Shown piece by piece: positions 26,979 to 35,105 of a stretch of 64,000 nt of DNA. Each line of letters opens with the position of its first letter. Positions within the stretch are counted from its first letter, which is position 1. The position numbers were made by a program, and so were the translations under genes. Location of the stretch: assembly GCF_009834565.1 (NCBI RefSeq), contig NZ_CP019428.1:868001-932000 (forward strand), given 5' to 3'. A model generated the notes under the pieces. That model was not told the origin of the DNA, made no database searches, and saw nothing but the letters and a program-made list of their open reading frames with translations. Source of the stretch: Pseudomonas sp. R76 (GTDB taxonomy: Bacteria; Pseudomonadota; Gammaproteobacteria; Pseudomonadales; Pseudomonadaceae).

Positions 26979-27758
26979 TTACAGGTAAATCACGCCTTGC
27001 AGGTAGAGCACGGCATGGCCCGAAATGATCACGCGATCGCCCTTGAGTTCACAGCGCAGTTGCCCACGGCGCTTGCCGCCCTGTTCGGCGGTCAATATTG
27101 ACTTGCCCAAACGCTCGGCCCAGAACGGTGCCAGCGAGGTGTGGGCGGAGCCGGTGACCGGGTCTTCATTGACGCCCACGTTGGGGCCGAACCAGCGTGA
27201 AACAAAATCAAGCCGGGTGCTTTTGGCCGTCACCGCAATCCCGCGTTTGGGCAAGCCCTTGAGGCGTGCGAAGTCCGGCGTCAGGGCGGCGATTTGAGCT
27301 TCGTCGTCAACCAATACGATGTAGTCATCAGCGGCAAACACCTCGGCGTGTTCAATCCCCAATGCGTTCAACAGGCCGCTTGGCGGCTCGCAGGGCTGGG
27401 GCTGTTTGGCCGGAAAATCCATCGCCAGTTCGTCGCCATTGCGCGTCACGCGAAGTTCGCCGCTGCGAGTGGCAAAACGCAACACTTCAGGCGCATCCGC
27501 CAGCTGGTGGATCAACACCCACGCCGCGGCCAGCGTGGCATGGCCGCACAGGTCCACTTCGACTTCGGGGGTGAACCAGCGCAACTCATAAAAATCGCCA
27601 CGGGGTACGAAGTAGGCGGTTTCGGAGAGGTTGTTTTCAGCGGCGATATTTTGCAGTTGTTCGTCTGGCAGCCACTCGGTGAGCGGGCAGACGGCTGCCG
27701 GGTTGCCGCCGAAAGGCTGTTGGCTGAAAGCGTCGACTTGGTAGATATCCAATTTCAT
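26979..27758 (-). CDS. PhzF-family isomerase/epimerase
   Basis: 259 residues from MKLDIYQVDAFSQQPFGGNPAAV, the diagnostic PhzF start. The catalytic Glu lies in NLSETAYFV, and the paired motifs DLCGHATLAAAWVL and DPVTGSAHTSLAPFW are those of the diaminopimelate-epimerase-like fold. The frame is open about 90 codons upstream without a matching domain, so ATG 27758 is used. No phenazine genes are nearby, so it is a lone PhzF homologue of unknown substrate. Confidence 0.9.
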   Translation of the reverse strand: MKLDIYQVDAFSQQPFGGNPAAVCPLTEWLPDEQLQNIAAENNLSETAYFVPRGDFYELRWFTPEVEVDLCGHATLAAAWVLIHQLADAPEVLRFATRSGELRVTRNGDELAMDFPAKQPQPCEPPSGLLNALGIEHAEVFAADDYIVLVDDEAQIAALTPDFARLKGLPKRGIAVTAKSTRLDFVSRWFGPNVGVNEDPVTGSAHTSLAPFWAERLGKSILTAEQGGKRRGQLRCELKGDRVIISGHAVLYLQGVIYL

Positions 27759-27859
27759 CCGGGGCACTCCGTGTAGGGGAGGCTGGACACTAACAGTGGC
27801 TCGGGGAGGCGTCAAAATACAGATACGCAGTTTTTTTGCGCGCGAACACCAAGGCCTGC

Positions 27860-28693
27860 TCAGCCCAGGCGCAGCAGCATCGCCCCGGCAGCAATGACAC
27901 ACGCGGCAATGATGCGCACGCGCGTGAGGTGTTCTTTCAGCACCCATGCCGAGATCACCACGCCGAACAAAATCGAGGTTTCGCGCAAGGCTGAAACGGT
28001 GGCGATGGGGGCGGCGGTCATGGCCCAAAGCGCCAGGCCATAGGAGGCTATCGTGCCCACGCCGCCGACGATGCCCAGGTGCCAGTTACCGGCTACGTAG
28101 TCAACGAACACCCTGCGCCGGGCTGCTAACGCCCACGCTGCGAGTGGAATACCGGTCAGCAGGAAGATCCACAGCGTGTAAGCCACCGGCGCGCCGGACT
28201 TGCGCACGCCCAGGCCATCGATAAGGGTATAACCCGCGATCACTCCTGCGTTGATCAATGCCAGGGCCAAGCCTTTGCGCGGTCCTGTTGATGGGGCTAT
28301 GGCCATGCTCAAGATGCCCAGAGAAATCACCGCAATGCCGAGCCAGGCGAACGCCGACAATGACTCGGACAACACAAGCACACTCACCGTCGCCACCAGC
28401 AGCGGCGCAGTACCGCGCATGATCGGGTAGGTCTGGCTCATGTCGGCAATGCGGTATGTCGAGGCCACCAGCACGAAATACAGTACTTGGAGAATCACCG
28501 ACGCACCGATGAACGGCCAGCTCTCTTTTGCCGGCAACGCCAGAAACGGGGTGGCGGCCAACGCGATCAACGAGGCGACGGAGGCGATCATGCAGGTGGT
28601 CAACAGCTTGTCGGCGCCACCTTTGACCACGGCATTCCAGGTGGCGTGCAGAGCAGCGCCGAGCAGGATGATGGCGAATACGTCGAAGCTCAT
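27860..28693 (-). CDS. EamA/DMT-family transporter
   Basis: 277 residues with ten hydrophobic helices in two EamA repeats: LLGAALHATWNAVVKGG opens the first, and TVSALRETSILFGVVISAWVLKEHLT is the characteristic second-repeat motif. An inner-membrane metabolite exporter of unknown substrate. GTG 28702 is an alternative start three codons upstream. It is the last core gene before the integrated element. Confidence 0.88.
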   Translation of the reverse strand: MSFDVFAIILLGAALHATWNAVVKGGADKLLTTCMIASVASLIALAATPFLALPAKESWPFIGASVILQVLYFVLVASTYRIADMSQTYPIMRGTAPLLVATVSVLVLSESLSAFAWLGIAVISLGILSMAIAPSTGPRKGLALALINAGVIAGYTLIDGLGVRKSGAPVAYTLWIFLLTGIPLAAWALAARRRVFVDYVAGNWHLGIVGGVGTIASYGLALWAMTAAPIATVSALRETSILFGVVISAWVLKEHLTRVRIIAACVIAAGAMLLRLG

Positions 28694-28764
28694 GGATGGC
28701 ACTCAAAGCAGCGTTGTGGTGTGTGGGCCGCTGCGAGTATGCCTGAGCACTTTTCGGCAGGCAT

Positions 28765-28798
28765 AAAAAAACGGCCTACCTTTCGGTAAGCCGTTTTT
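28765..28798. terminator. Intrinsic terminator, probably the original tRNA-Met terminator
   Basis: ACGGCCTACC-TTTC-GGTA-AGCCGT stem with A- and T-runs on both sides. Read leftward, it directly follows the tRNA-Met 3'-end remnant at 28800-28832, which suggests it terminated tRNA-Met before the element inserted. It can also serve the EamA side. Confidence 0.8.
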
Positions 28799-28799
28799 A

Positions 28800-28832
28800 G
28801 TACTTGGTGGTACACAGTCATTTGAACTGACA
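28800..28832 (-). repeat. Distal attachment site: diverged copy of the tRNA-Met 3' end
   Basis: GTACTTGGTGG is identical to 45044-45054. It is followed by TACACAG (45056-45062 reads the same after one extra C) and by TTGAAC. On the minus strand this is a tRNA-Met T-arm and acceptor end with one base missing and several changes. It marks the left boundary of the integrated element. The short identical core (11 bp, or 18 bp with an indel) is less than many P4-type elements show. Confidence 0.7.
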
Positions 28833-28880
28833 GTATAAGGCTTTGTATTTAAAGTATTTAATGTGTTGTGTTTAAGTTGG

Positions 28881-28900
28881 GCATACACATAGGCATACAC
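28881..28900 (+). repeat. Left arm-type integrase sites
   Basis: GCATACAC occurs at 28881 and 28893, two direct copies 12 bp apart. The same pair with the same 12-bp spacing and orientation lies at 44915 and 44927 at the other end. This geometry is expected for arm sites bound by the integrase N-terminal domain. Confidence 0.6.
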
Positions 28901-28990
28901 GCTGCGTTGTTCTGGCTACAGATATCGTCGTACTCCACTAGGTAAAGCACCGCCAGATGTTTGGTGTTTTGTTGCTATTCGGCCGGGTAG

Positions 28991-29212
28991 TTACTTCTTT
29001 GTCCGACCTTCTGCCGCCAGTGAGGCGAGGGCGAGGGTGATGAATCCTGCATTTTCATCCAAGGTGTCCAGTGCCCCTCGGATGTTTTGTGCCACGTCTG
29101 TAGATCCTCTTTGCTCAACCCAGTTCGACAGCTCCTCGATAGCTGCCCCCAATGCCAGTTGGTTTTCATTCATGCGCTTTAGCAGTGATGCAAGCAGTGA
29201 GACATCTACCAT
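28991..29212 (-). CDS. Small hypothetical protein (73 aa)
   Basis: MVDVSLLASLLKRMNENQL opens a helical, acidic 73-residue protein with no signal peptide or membrane segment (AIEELSNWVEQRGS, ALDTLDENAGFITLALASL). I do not recognise a family. It lies 91 bp inside the left end of the element. The frame is open upstream to 29452, but ATG 29212 gives the only coherent protein. Rho-type helical composition may suggest a small regulator, but nothing supports this directly. Confidence 0.5.
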   Translation of the reverse strand: MVDVSLLASLLKRMNENQLALGAAIEELSNWVEQRGSTDVAQNIRGALDTLDENAGFITLALASLAAEGRTKK

Positions 29213-29360
29213 AGCGATCTCCAAGGGCTGCGTTCCTTTGAACCTGGCTGTAGAGCCCAAGTATCTATTGGCTCTAGAGTGTTCTCGTTTTTGAGGTGAT
29301 ACAGGAAAAGATGCAAGCATGGGCCATGCGTCACTCATGTCAAAGCAGTCGGGAGAGCAT

Positions 29361-30215
29361 TTAACCCGCCGCTGGTACACCTGCGAAGCCGAATAGGGCG
29401 CTTGTGATGGGCCCCGCATAAACGATAACGGAACCTTCGCCTTCTCCCACAAGAGTCAATGGTTTTGGACGCTCGCGAGAGCAGAAACTCAATTCATCTT
29501 GGGTGATCACCACGGCTACATCTTTATCGGGCCAGCATCCCTGTACCCTCACGATGCCAGGTTTTACCACTTCGATGTCTAGCGCGACGATGCGGTTGTT
29601 CGCTGCAAAATCAGGGTTCCGGGCTTGAATTTGCTGTATGAGCCAGCGTGGAACAAAGTCCTCGGTGGCCGGTACCGTCACCCTCACTCGCCCAGCGCGA
29701 TAGTCAAAGATAATGCTTTCATTCTTGGCTACTCGAACATGATTCTCTATGACTCGTAGAAGCTCCTTTCCCGATTGGTCCTGCAGCCGAATGCTTACGA
29801 GCAGTAGATCCCGATCTAGTACTCGAATCTTTAGGTGGTTTGAGTTGGATAGCTCAAACAAAGCGGCCTGATCATTTGTCGTGGTGAAGCTGATGCTGCC
29901 CGTCAGAAGCTTCAGTTCAACTCCTGGCTCAACGTATAGATGAATCGAGTTAGGGAGAGAGGCTCGAACTATGTCTTTCCATTGGTAAAGCATTTCATCG
30001 GTGATTTGGAGGTGCCCGTAGTGTGCGGCGTCATGGCACGAAGGGCAGACTGCAATCATGTCATCAGCGGTATGGGCCTTGTAGATTGCCCAATGTTTTA
30101 TGTGATGGATGTGGACGCGCCAGTTAGAGCATCCAGGATTCGCACATTTACCCCCCGCTTTTTCGATCAAAATTCGTTTGAGTGCCGGCTTGATCTTCCT
30201 CTGTGCGCTGGCCAT
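29361..30215 (-). CDS. HNH endonuclease-domain protein with unknown C-terminal domain
   Basis: 284 residues. The N-terminal 75 residues form a zinc-bound HNH motif: GGKCANPGCSN, then VHIHHIKHWA and ICPSCH-type cysteines (AVCPSCHDAAHYGHL). All four cysteines and the catalytic His pair (HHI) are present. The remaining 200 residues are beta-rich (FEVEPG, LTGSISFTTT, VRVQGCWPDKDVAVVI) and unrecognised; they may sense a ligand or target. HNH proteins of this layout are common cargo of phage-like islands and may act in defence. No partner gene overlaps it. Confidence 0.8.
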   Translation of the reverse strand: MASAQRKIKPALKRILIEKAGGKCANPGCSNWRVHIHHIKHWAIYKAHTADDMIAVCPSCHDAAHYGHLQITDEMLYQWKDIVRASLPNSIHLYVEPGVELKLLTGSISFTTTNDQAALFELSNSNHLKIRVLDRDLLLVSIRLQDQSGKELLRVIENHVRVAKNESIIFDYRAGRVRVTVPATEDFVPRWLIQQIQARNPDFAANNRIVALDIEVVKPGIVRVQGCWPDKDVAVVITQDELSFCSRERPKPLTLVGEGEGSVIVYAGPITSALFGFAGVPAAG

Positions 30216-30333
30216 GAAATCTACTCTTTAAGGTATGGGACTAACCTAGCCTGTTTGCGCGTGCCAGACATAGTGCCTCGTGACAAATAGTCTACTCGTG
30301 GATCATATGAGGCTCGGATGTCAAAAGGTCGCC

Positions 30334-30636
30334 GGGGACCCTGAGAGCTTTCGATGGGTACGGGGCATGAAACCCGCGGGATCGAGTTAGTGGGAGGCAT
30401 TGGAAGTTACTGAAATTTCAATCGTTGAAATTGAAAGGATCTTGAAGAAAAAGGGCCATCGTTACAGCTTCGGTAAAGGTGGGTGTATCTGTTGCTGATA
30501 GTGAACACCTGCATAGCGTCAACCACGGTAATGGGTGTCAACCACGTCAACCTGTCAACCAACTTAAAAAAACCAGCCGCTAACACGAACGCGCGGGTTT
30601 CCTACCCCGTACCTTCAAGAGTGCTCCAGGGTCCCC
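30334..30636. repeat. Imperfect 46-bp inverted repeat flanking a GTCAACC repeat cluster
   Basis: Left arm 30334-30380 (GGGGACCCTG, GGTACGGGG, AAACCCGCG blocks) matches the reverse complement of 30591-30636 block by block with small gaps. Between them, GTCAACC occurs four times at 30517-30562. No target-site duplication is visible, so a MITE is not supported. A protein-binding or replication-control role is possible. Confidence 0.55.
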
Positions 30637-30724
30637 ACAACCGAACCAAAGCTAAGAGCATGACCCACATCGCTTCGCTGGAGGAGCAATACTAATGGGG
30701 CTAGGGGGATACCCTAATAGAACC

Positions 30725-30845
30725 GTGTTACGGGTGTTACGCGTGTTACATGGTTAGATAAACATCTGATTTTAAAGTATTTTTGTTGTGTTACACAGCT
30801 GTGGCTGATTTGCCGATATGCGTGTTACATGGCAAATAGGTGTTA
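30725..30845 (+). repeat. Iteron cluster (GTGTTAC), left
   Basis: Three GTGTTAC units at 30725, 30734 and 30743 (exact 9-bp period), then further copies near 30788, 30822 and 30840. The first three with their spacers form a 25-bp string that recurs perfectly, inverted, at 43586-43610. Tandem iterons of this kind are origin or crr sites bound by P4-alpha-type initiators; the element encodes such a protein. Confidence 0.65.
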
Positions 30846-31186
30846 CATCAATGAACGCCTTGGGAGGAGCTGTTTTGTGATGATTACGGCGTGTGTCATC
30901 GAACTAGGGGCTTTCGCTTAGAAGGGCCGCTACCGGCCAAAAGCTGTCAGTCAGAGGTGCACGACTCGGGTATAGCCCACCTATTTTTTTAGCAGGCAAA
31001 CTGCTTTGAGCTGTGCGGATTTGTGTCAGGCAAAAAATTTGGACGGAGCGACATCATATTGCTATCTTTCTTCAAGATTTGAGCTCAGAGTAAAAATGTA
31101 ATTTTGGAATCGGCCTGCTCGGCAGGCCACGTCTGCATGCAATCAGCTCTTTGGGATGGAGCCAATGTATAAAGCAAACCAATGGA

Positions 31187-31474
31187 ATGTTGCCCGTGAC
31201 GAATATCAATCTCATCTTTCCTGAGTCATCTCTGGCCGAGCTTTGGATCGATATCAATCGACCTTTATCACTTTCTATTCAAGCTGAATTGATTCATCGA
31301 GGGTACGAGTTGCGGCAGGTGGACGCGGGCTTTCAGGCGCGCTGTTCAAAAAAATCGAACACTCACAAATTTAACGAGCTTTTGACGCAATTATTGGATG
31401 ACGAAGTTACTCGTAGGAAAATTCCACCCAACAACTTAGTGCGGTTGGATATGTTTATTGGGGTCTCTGAATGA
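31187..31474 (+). CDS. hxsD: His-Xaa-Ser system protein HxsD
   Basis: 95 residues from ATG 31187 (MLPVTNINLIFPESSLAELW); GTG 31196 with GGAA upstream is an equally possible start. A small soluble alpha/beta protein: LSIQAELIHRGYELRQVDAGFQARCSKK, then a helical end ELLTQLLDDEVTRRKI that resembles the LLNDYxLRE-type tail I recall for HxsD. Its stop overlaps hxsB as ATGA. In the Hxs (TIGR03976-03979) gene set this is the small accessory protein; a substrate-delivery role similar to PqqD is only a guess. First gene of the operon. Confidence 0.7.
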   Translation: MLPVTNINLIFPESSLAELWIDINRPLSLSIQAELIHRGYELRQVDAGFQARCSKKSNTHKFNELLTQLLDDEVTRRKIPPNNLVRLDMFIGVSE

Positions 31475-32916
31475 ACGCCAACATCATTGTGGGAGACCTG
31501 CTGCCATTCGGTTTTCATCGATTCGACGATCAGTCCGTTGTAGCTGTTAGTGCTGCAGGTGATCATGCCTTTTTGACGCAACAGGAATTGTTGAGTCTAG
31601 TTCAAGCACCTGAAAATCTAGAGCTCAAAAAGCGCGCCGAACTACAATCTAAGTATTTTCTAACCGGAAAAAAATCTTCCGGAACTCAAGAACTATTACG
31701 ATCACGAATAGCAGCCCGAAAAGAAACTGTATTGGCAGGTCAGTCACTGCATATAATTGTGCCCACCCTTCAATGCGAACATTCTTGTCAATACTGCCAA
31801 GTCAGCAGACGCCTTGAAGATGTAGGGCACTCAATGACCCCAACTCAGATTGATGATGCTTGCGCGACTATCTTTCAAAGTCAGGCCGATGCTCTGACAA
31901 TTGAGTTTCAAGGTGGCGATCCGTTGCTCCGTTTTGATCTTATTCAACGAGCAGTTGATCTTATTCAAAAAATGAATCTGCAACACAAGCGCCGTATCCG
32001 TTTCGTGGTCACATCAACATTGCACCAGTTAACCGCTGGGATGTGTGAGTACTTTAGAAGTAATCAGGTTTACCTCTCAACGAGCCTTGACGGCCCGGCA
32101 ACGTTGCACAATAAAAACCGCCCATTACCATCGCGTGATTCGCATGCCCGGACTTTAGCAGGAGTCGAACTGGCACGGAGTATCATAGGCCCACAAGCGG
32201 TTGCAGCATTGATGACTACAACTAAAGCCTCTCTTGCGTACCCTGAGGCCATTGTGGACGAGTATGTAAAAAATGGATTTACCGAAATCTTCATGCGACC
32301 TTTAAGCTTGTATGGATTTGCCAAGCGCAACATCAAGCATTTGGGATACACCCTTCCAGAGTTTACAAACTTTTATCAGAAAGCTTTGCATCGTGTCTTA
32401 GAATGGAACGCCAGAGGTACTGAGTTACGCGAAGGTACCGCCGCACTAATTTTTAACAAGCTTTTATCACCTTTCGATGCGGGTTATGTCGACTTGCAAA
32501 GCCCGACAGGGTCTGGTCTTGCTGTTCTGGTCTACAACTACGATGGTTATGTCTATCCCAGCGACGAGGCCCGGATGCTTGCCGAAACGGGAGATTGCTC
32601 TTTACGTTTAGGTTCTATTGGTGACTCTCTTGCACAGTTAATGACTTCTCCTGTCATGAGGCAGCTGATAGAAACAAGTATTTCTACTAAAGCGGTGGGC
32701 TGCGAAACCTGCGCATTCAATAGTTTTTGTGGGCCTGATCCAGTGGGGGCGCAAGCCGAATTTGGCGACATGAGGGCTGTTGCTTTGCTTACTGAACACT
32801 GCAAACGCCATAAATGGCTTTTCGAATACTTTTTTCATAAGTTACGAGGTGCCGACGACGTTTTTCTCGATATTGCCTACCGCTGGGCTCACCCCGCTGG
32901 ACATTCCAATGCGTAA
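31471..32916 (+). CDS. hxsB: Radical SAM maturase HxsB
   Basis: 481 residues. The radical SAM cluster motif is CEHSCQYC (C102, C106, C109), followed by the Gly-rich EFQGGDPLLRFD strand and a TIM-barrel-like body (VYLSTSLDGPATLHNKNRP). A C-terminal SPASM-like region (GCETCAFNSFCGPDPV, later HC) can hold an auxiliary FeS cluster. The N-terminal 90 residues may be a recognition domain. It should generate a 5'-deoxyadenosyl radical and modify a peptide, presumably the HxS repeats of HxsA. Overlaps hxsD by 4 bp and hxsC by 8 bp, so translation is coupled. Confidence 0.88.
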   Translation: MNANIIVGDLLPFGFHRFDDQSVVAVSAAGDHAFLTQQELLSLVQAPENLELKKRAELQSKYFLTGKKSSGTQELLRSRIAARKETVLAGQSLHIIVPTLQCEHSCQYCQVSRRLEDVGHSMTPTQIDDACATIFQSQADALTIEFQGGDPLLRFDLIQRAVDLIQKMNLQHKRRIRFVVTSTLHQLTAGMCEYFRSNQVYLSTSLDGPATLHNKNRPLPSRDSHARTLAGVELARSIIGPQAVAALMTTTKASLAYPEAIVDEYVKNGFTEIFMRPLSLYGFAKRNIKHLGYTLPEFTNFYQKALHRVLEWNARGTELREGTAALIFNKLLSPFDAGYVDLQSPTGSGLAVLVYNYDGYVYPSDEARMLAETGDCSLRLGSIGDSLAQLMTSPVMRQLIETSISTKAVGCETCAFNSFCGPDPVGAQAEFGDMRAVALLTEHCKRHKWLFEYFFHKLRGADDVFLDIAYRWAHPAGHSNA

Positions 32917-34090
32917 GGTCCGTGTACAAACGCATGGCGTTGAATATCGAACAGTAGCTAGAGTCATTTCCCTCGAGAACTTGAGCGCGCAGTGGCGACC
33001 CGAATTGAGATTTTTAGTGAGGGCCGCAGATGTGGAGGGGATCACCAAAGTTGCGCAACTGCGTAATGCTGGGCTAACTAACCTGATTTTACTGACACCT
33101 AATCTCTATGCTGCAGGCCAATGGCAGTCGGAAACCGTAGTTGAAACCGATGGCATTCTGATGGACGAAGACGTAGTAGCCGTTGCCGACCATATGAATC
33201 ACGCGCATGTCTTATTTCGGTATACGGACCAGCACCACACTGTTTTCCTCACCAATCGGTGCAATAGCTATTGCCTCATGTGCTCGCAGCCCCCGACAAA
33301 ACATGATGATAGCTGGCTGGTAAACGAGGCAGTAGAAGTCGCCAATCATATAGCTAGCTCTCCGTATATATTGGGATTTTCCGGAGGGGAGCCTTTGTTG
33401 TTGGGCGAGCATCTGCGTCTAGTGCTTGATACCTTTGCTCATCAACACCCTAGCACTAGGTACGACGTGTTGAGCAACGGAAGACTGTTAGCTGACTCGA
33501 TCTATGCTGAGCGCATGTTAAAGGGGCTGGGTGAGCGCGTGACATGGATGGTACCGCTCTATGGACATGCTGACTTTCTACATGACTTTGTCGTTCAGAG
33601 TCCGGGGGCATTTGAGGAGACACTGGCGGGTCTACTGAATCTTCGTCGATTTGGGCAAGCCGTTCAGCTGAGAATCGTGCTGATTCGCCCTGTTTTGGAA
33701 AACCTTGCAGCGCTTTGCGAATTCATTGGTCGTAATTTGCCTTTCGTCCGTGAAGTCGCATTAATGGCATGTGAACCCGTTGGCTTTGCTTTGGCTAACC
33801 CCAAACTGACCGACATTGACCTTCGAGACTGGAGCGCGGAACTCAGTCACGGTTTTAGGACACTGAAGCGAGCGAAGGTACCTGCCATTTTGATGAATGC
33901 TCCACTCTGCGCTCTGCCACAAACTCTGTGGCCGTATGCACACAAAAGCATCTCCGATTGGAAGCGTACGTTTGCTGAGGACTGTGCTACTTGCAGCGTG
34001 AAAACAGATTGTGCAGGGCTTTTTTCATGGCATCACCCAGATAAACATTCGATGAAAATCCAAAAAATTGAAGGGATTATCAATGTCTAA
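32909..34090 (+). CDS. hxsC: Radical SAM maturase HxsC
   Basis: 393 residues from MRKVRVQTHGVEYRT; the frame is open farther upstream inside hxsB, but ATG 32909 is the family-like start. The cluster motif is CNSYCLMC (C118, C122, C125) followed by SQPPTKHDD, a signature I associate with HxsC. LGFSGGEPLLLG is the SAM-binding GGE motif and VLSNGRLL the next strand. A late cysteine set CATCSVKTDCAGLF may bind a second cluster. It has no PqqD-like domain of its own. With HxsB it forms the paired-maturase arrangement of Hxs systems. Confidence 0.88.
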   Translation: MRKVRVQTHGVEYRTVARVISLENLSAQWRPELRFLVRAADVEGITKVAQLRNAGLTNLILLTPNLYAAGQWQSETVVETDGILMDEDVVAVADHMNHAHVLFRYTDQHHTVFLTNRCNSYCLMCSQPPTKHDDSWLVNEAVEVANHIASSPYILGFSGGEPLLLGEHLRLVLDTFAHQHPSTRYDVLSNGRLLADSIYAERMLKGLGERVTWMVPLYGHADFLHDFVVQSPGAFEETLAGLLNLRRFGQAVQLRIVLIRPVLENLAALCEFIGRNLPFVREVALMACEPVGFALANPKLTDIDLRDWSAELSHGFRTLKRAKVPAILMNAPLCALPQTLWPYAHKSISDWKRTFAEDCATCSVKTDCAGLFSWHHPDKHSMKIQKIEGIINV

Positions 34091-34712
34091 ATTCATCACT
34101 TCGCTTTCAGCATTCGTCGCCGGGACTTCTATGGTGAACACTGATGTGCAAGCCCTGGAGCAGGGACTGAAGGACCCTTTCGCCAGCAGACTCGATCCGG
34201 TCAGTCTACGTCCCCTTAACATGCCAGGCGACAACCTATACGCCGCCCATCGATCCCACTCGTCACATTCCTCGCATTCATCTCACAGTTCAGGAAGCGG
34301 TTCTTACTCTACTCCAAGCCGGACTTACACTGCTCCAAGTAAGACTTATTCCCCCCCTAGTCCTGCCTATTCAGCACCAAAAACGCCTTACTCAAGCAAC
34401 TTTGGAACGAACGGCTCGAACAGTCTTGGTGGTTCCACCGGTAGCCGAAATCCTGTAGACGCAGGAAGACCTACGACAGTCAGCCCCATCGGCTCAGATT
34501 TTGACCCTAATAATAAAAAACTCATGGAGTTAATTCGGCGCGTACAGATGGGTTTGATTATCAAAGGTTATGAGCCTGGCACCATAGACGGCGTGATGGG
34601 CGAGCAAACTCGTGTGGCACTGAAATTATTCCAGTCTCATAACCGCTTGCCTGTAGATGGCATGATGGGTACGCAAACACTGAACGCCTTAGGCGTGATT
34701 GTTCCCAAATGA
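34083..34712 (+). CDS. hxsA: His-Xaa-Ser repeat protein HxsA with peptidoglycan-binding domain
   Basis: 209 residues. The N-terminus has a weak export signal (FITSLSAFVAGTSMVNTDVQA). Residues 56-70 contain five consecutive H-x-S units (His at 56, 59, 62, 65, 68), followed by a Ser/Pro/Thr/Tyr-rich linker to about 145 with YS(T/A)P-like repeats. Residues about 150-205 are a PG_binding_1 domain (GYEPGTIDGVMGEQTRVAL, LPVDGMMGTQTLNALG). It is the presumed substrate of HxsB/HxsC, anchored to the cell wall. ATG 34083 lies 13 bases after an AAGGG site and overlaps hxsC. Confidence 0.88.
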   Translation: MSKFITSLSAFVAGTSMVNTDVQALEQGLKDPFASRLDPVSLRPLNMPGDNLYAAHRSHSSHSSHSSHSSGSGSYSTPSRTYTAPSKTYSPPSPAYSAPKTPYSSNFGTNGSNSLGGSTGSRNPVDAGRPTTVSPIGSDFDPNNKKLMELIRRVQMGLIIKGYEPGTIDGVMGEQTRVALKLFQSHNRLPVDGMMGTQTLNALGVIVPK

Positions 34713-35104
34713 ATCGCAAGATCTATAGAAATATTCGATTTTGGGCTCCCATGATATGTGTGATCGGACTGTGCTTAATTGTCTTCCATGATTATATTCG
34801 ACCGCTTATCGCCGAATATAGTCATGGTGATGAGTACAAGCGACTCGCTTTAGAGTGCGACTTGGCTATGCATGAGGAAGCTGCCCTACGGGACTTGATC
34901 GGAAATGATCCACACACAGAACGTCTCAGGTTAAGTGCAGACGTTGGGATGATTGTCTGTCACGAATACGACTTACTTCGTAAAAAGCTATTAATAAATG
35001 GATTATCAGAAGACCGACTGGCAATGTTAGGCTTGGAGGTACTTGAAGTAGAACAAATCACGGTACAGCAGATGGTCGATGCTCATCGCATGGATAGATT
35101 TTAA
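34709..35104 (+). CDS. Hxs-associated single-pass membrane protein
   Basis: 131 residues, starting inside the hxsA stop (ATGA). One N-terminal TM helix (WAPMICVIGLCLIVFHDYI) after a basic start (MNRKIYRNIR) points to a periplasmic C-terminal domain that is helical and acidic (CDLAMHEEAALRDLIG, VLEVEQITVQQMVD) and carries Cys residues near positions 51 and 77. I believe a small family of this size has been described as a further Hxs system component, but I cannot confirm it. It may hold HxsA or the di-heme enzyme at the inner membrane. It ends 1 bp before the next start. Confidence 0.6.
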   Translation: MNRKIYRNIRFWAPMICVIGLCLIVFHDYIRPLIAEYSHGDEYKRLALECDLAMHEEAALRDLIGNDPHTERLRLSADVGMIVCHEYDLLRKKLLINGLSEDRLAMLGLEVLEVEQITVQQMVDAHRMDRF

Positions 35105-35105
35105 T

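Larger units (their letters stand above)
30216..31186. other. 970-bp non-coding stretch with several repeat families
   Basis: No convincing gene. It holds an imperfect inverted repeat (30334-30380 with 30591-30636), a cluster of four GTCAACC repeats (30517-30562), six GTGTTAC iterons (30725-30845) and the presumed Hxs promoter region. A weak promoter match for hxsD is TTGGAC, 18 bp, TATCTT near 31039-31068. Open frames here are short and lack coding character. Confidence 0.6.

Noticed and set aside
28800-28876. Possible second functional tRNA gene
   Set aside because: Only the 3' acceptor and T-arm part is present, with a missing base; no D- or anticodon arm follows.
30334-30636. MITE with terminal inverted repeats
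   Set aside because: The arms are imperfect and no flanking target duplication is visible.
30483-30695. 70-codon plus-strand frame
   Set aside because: It spans the GTCAACC repeats and part of the inverted repeat; no ribosome site or coding character.
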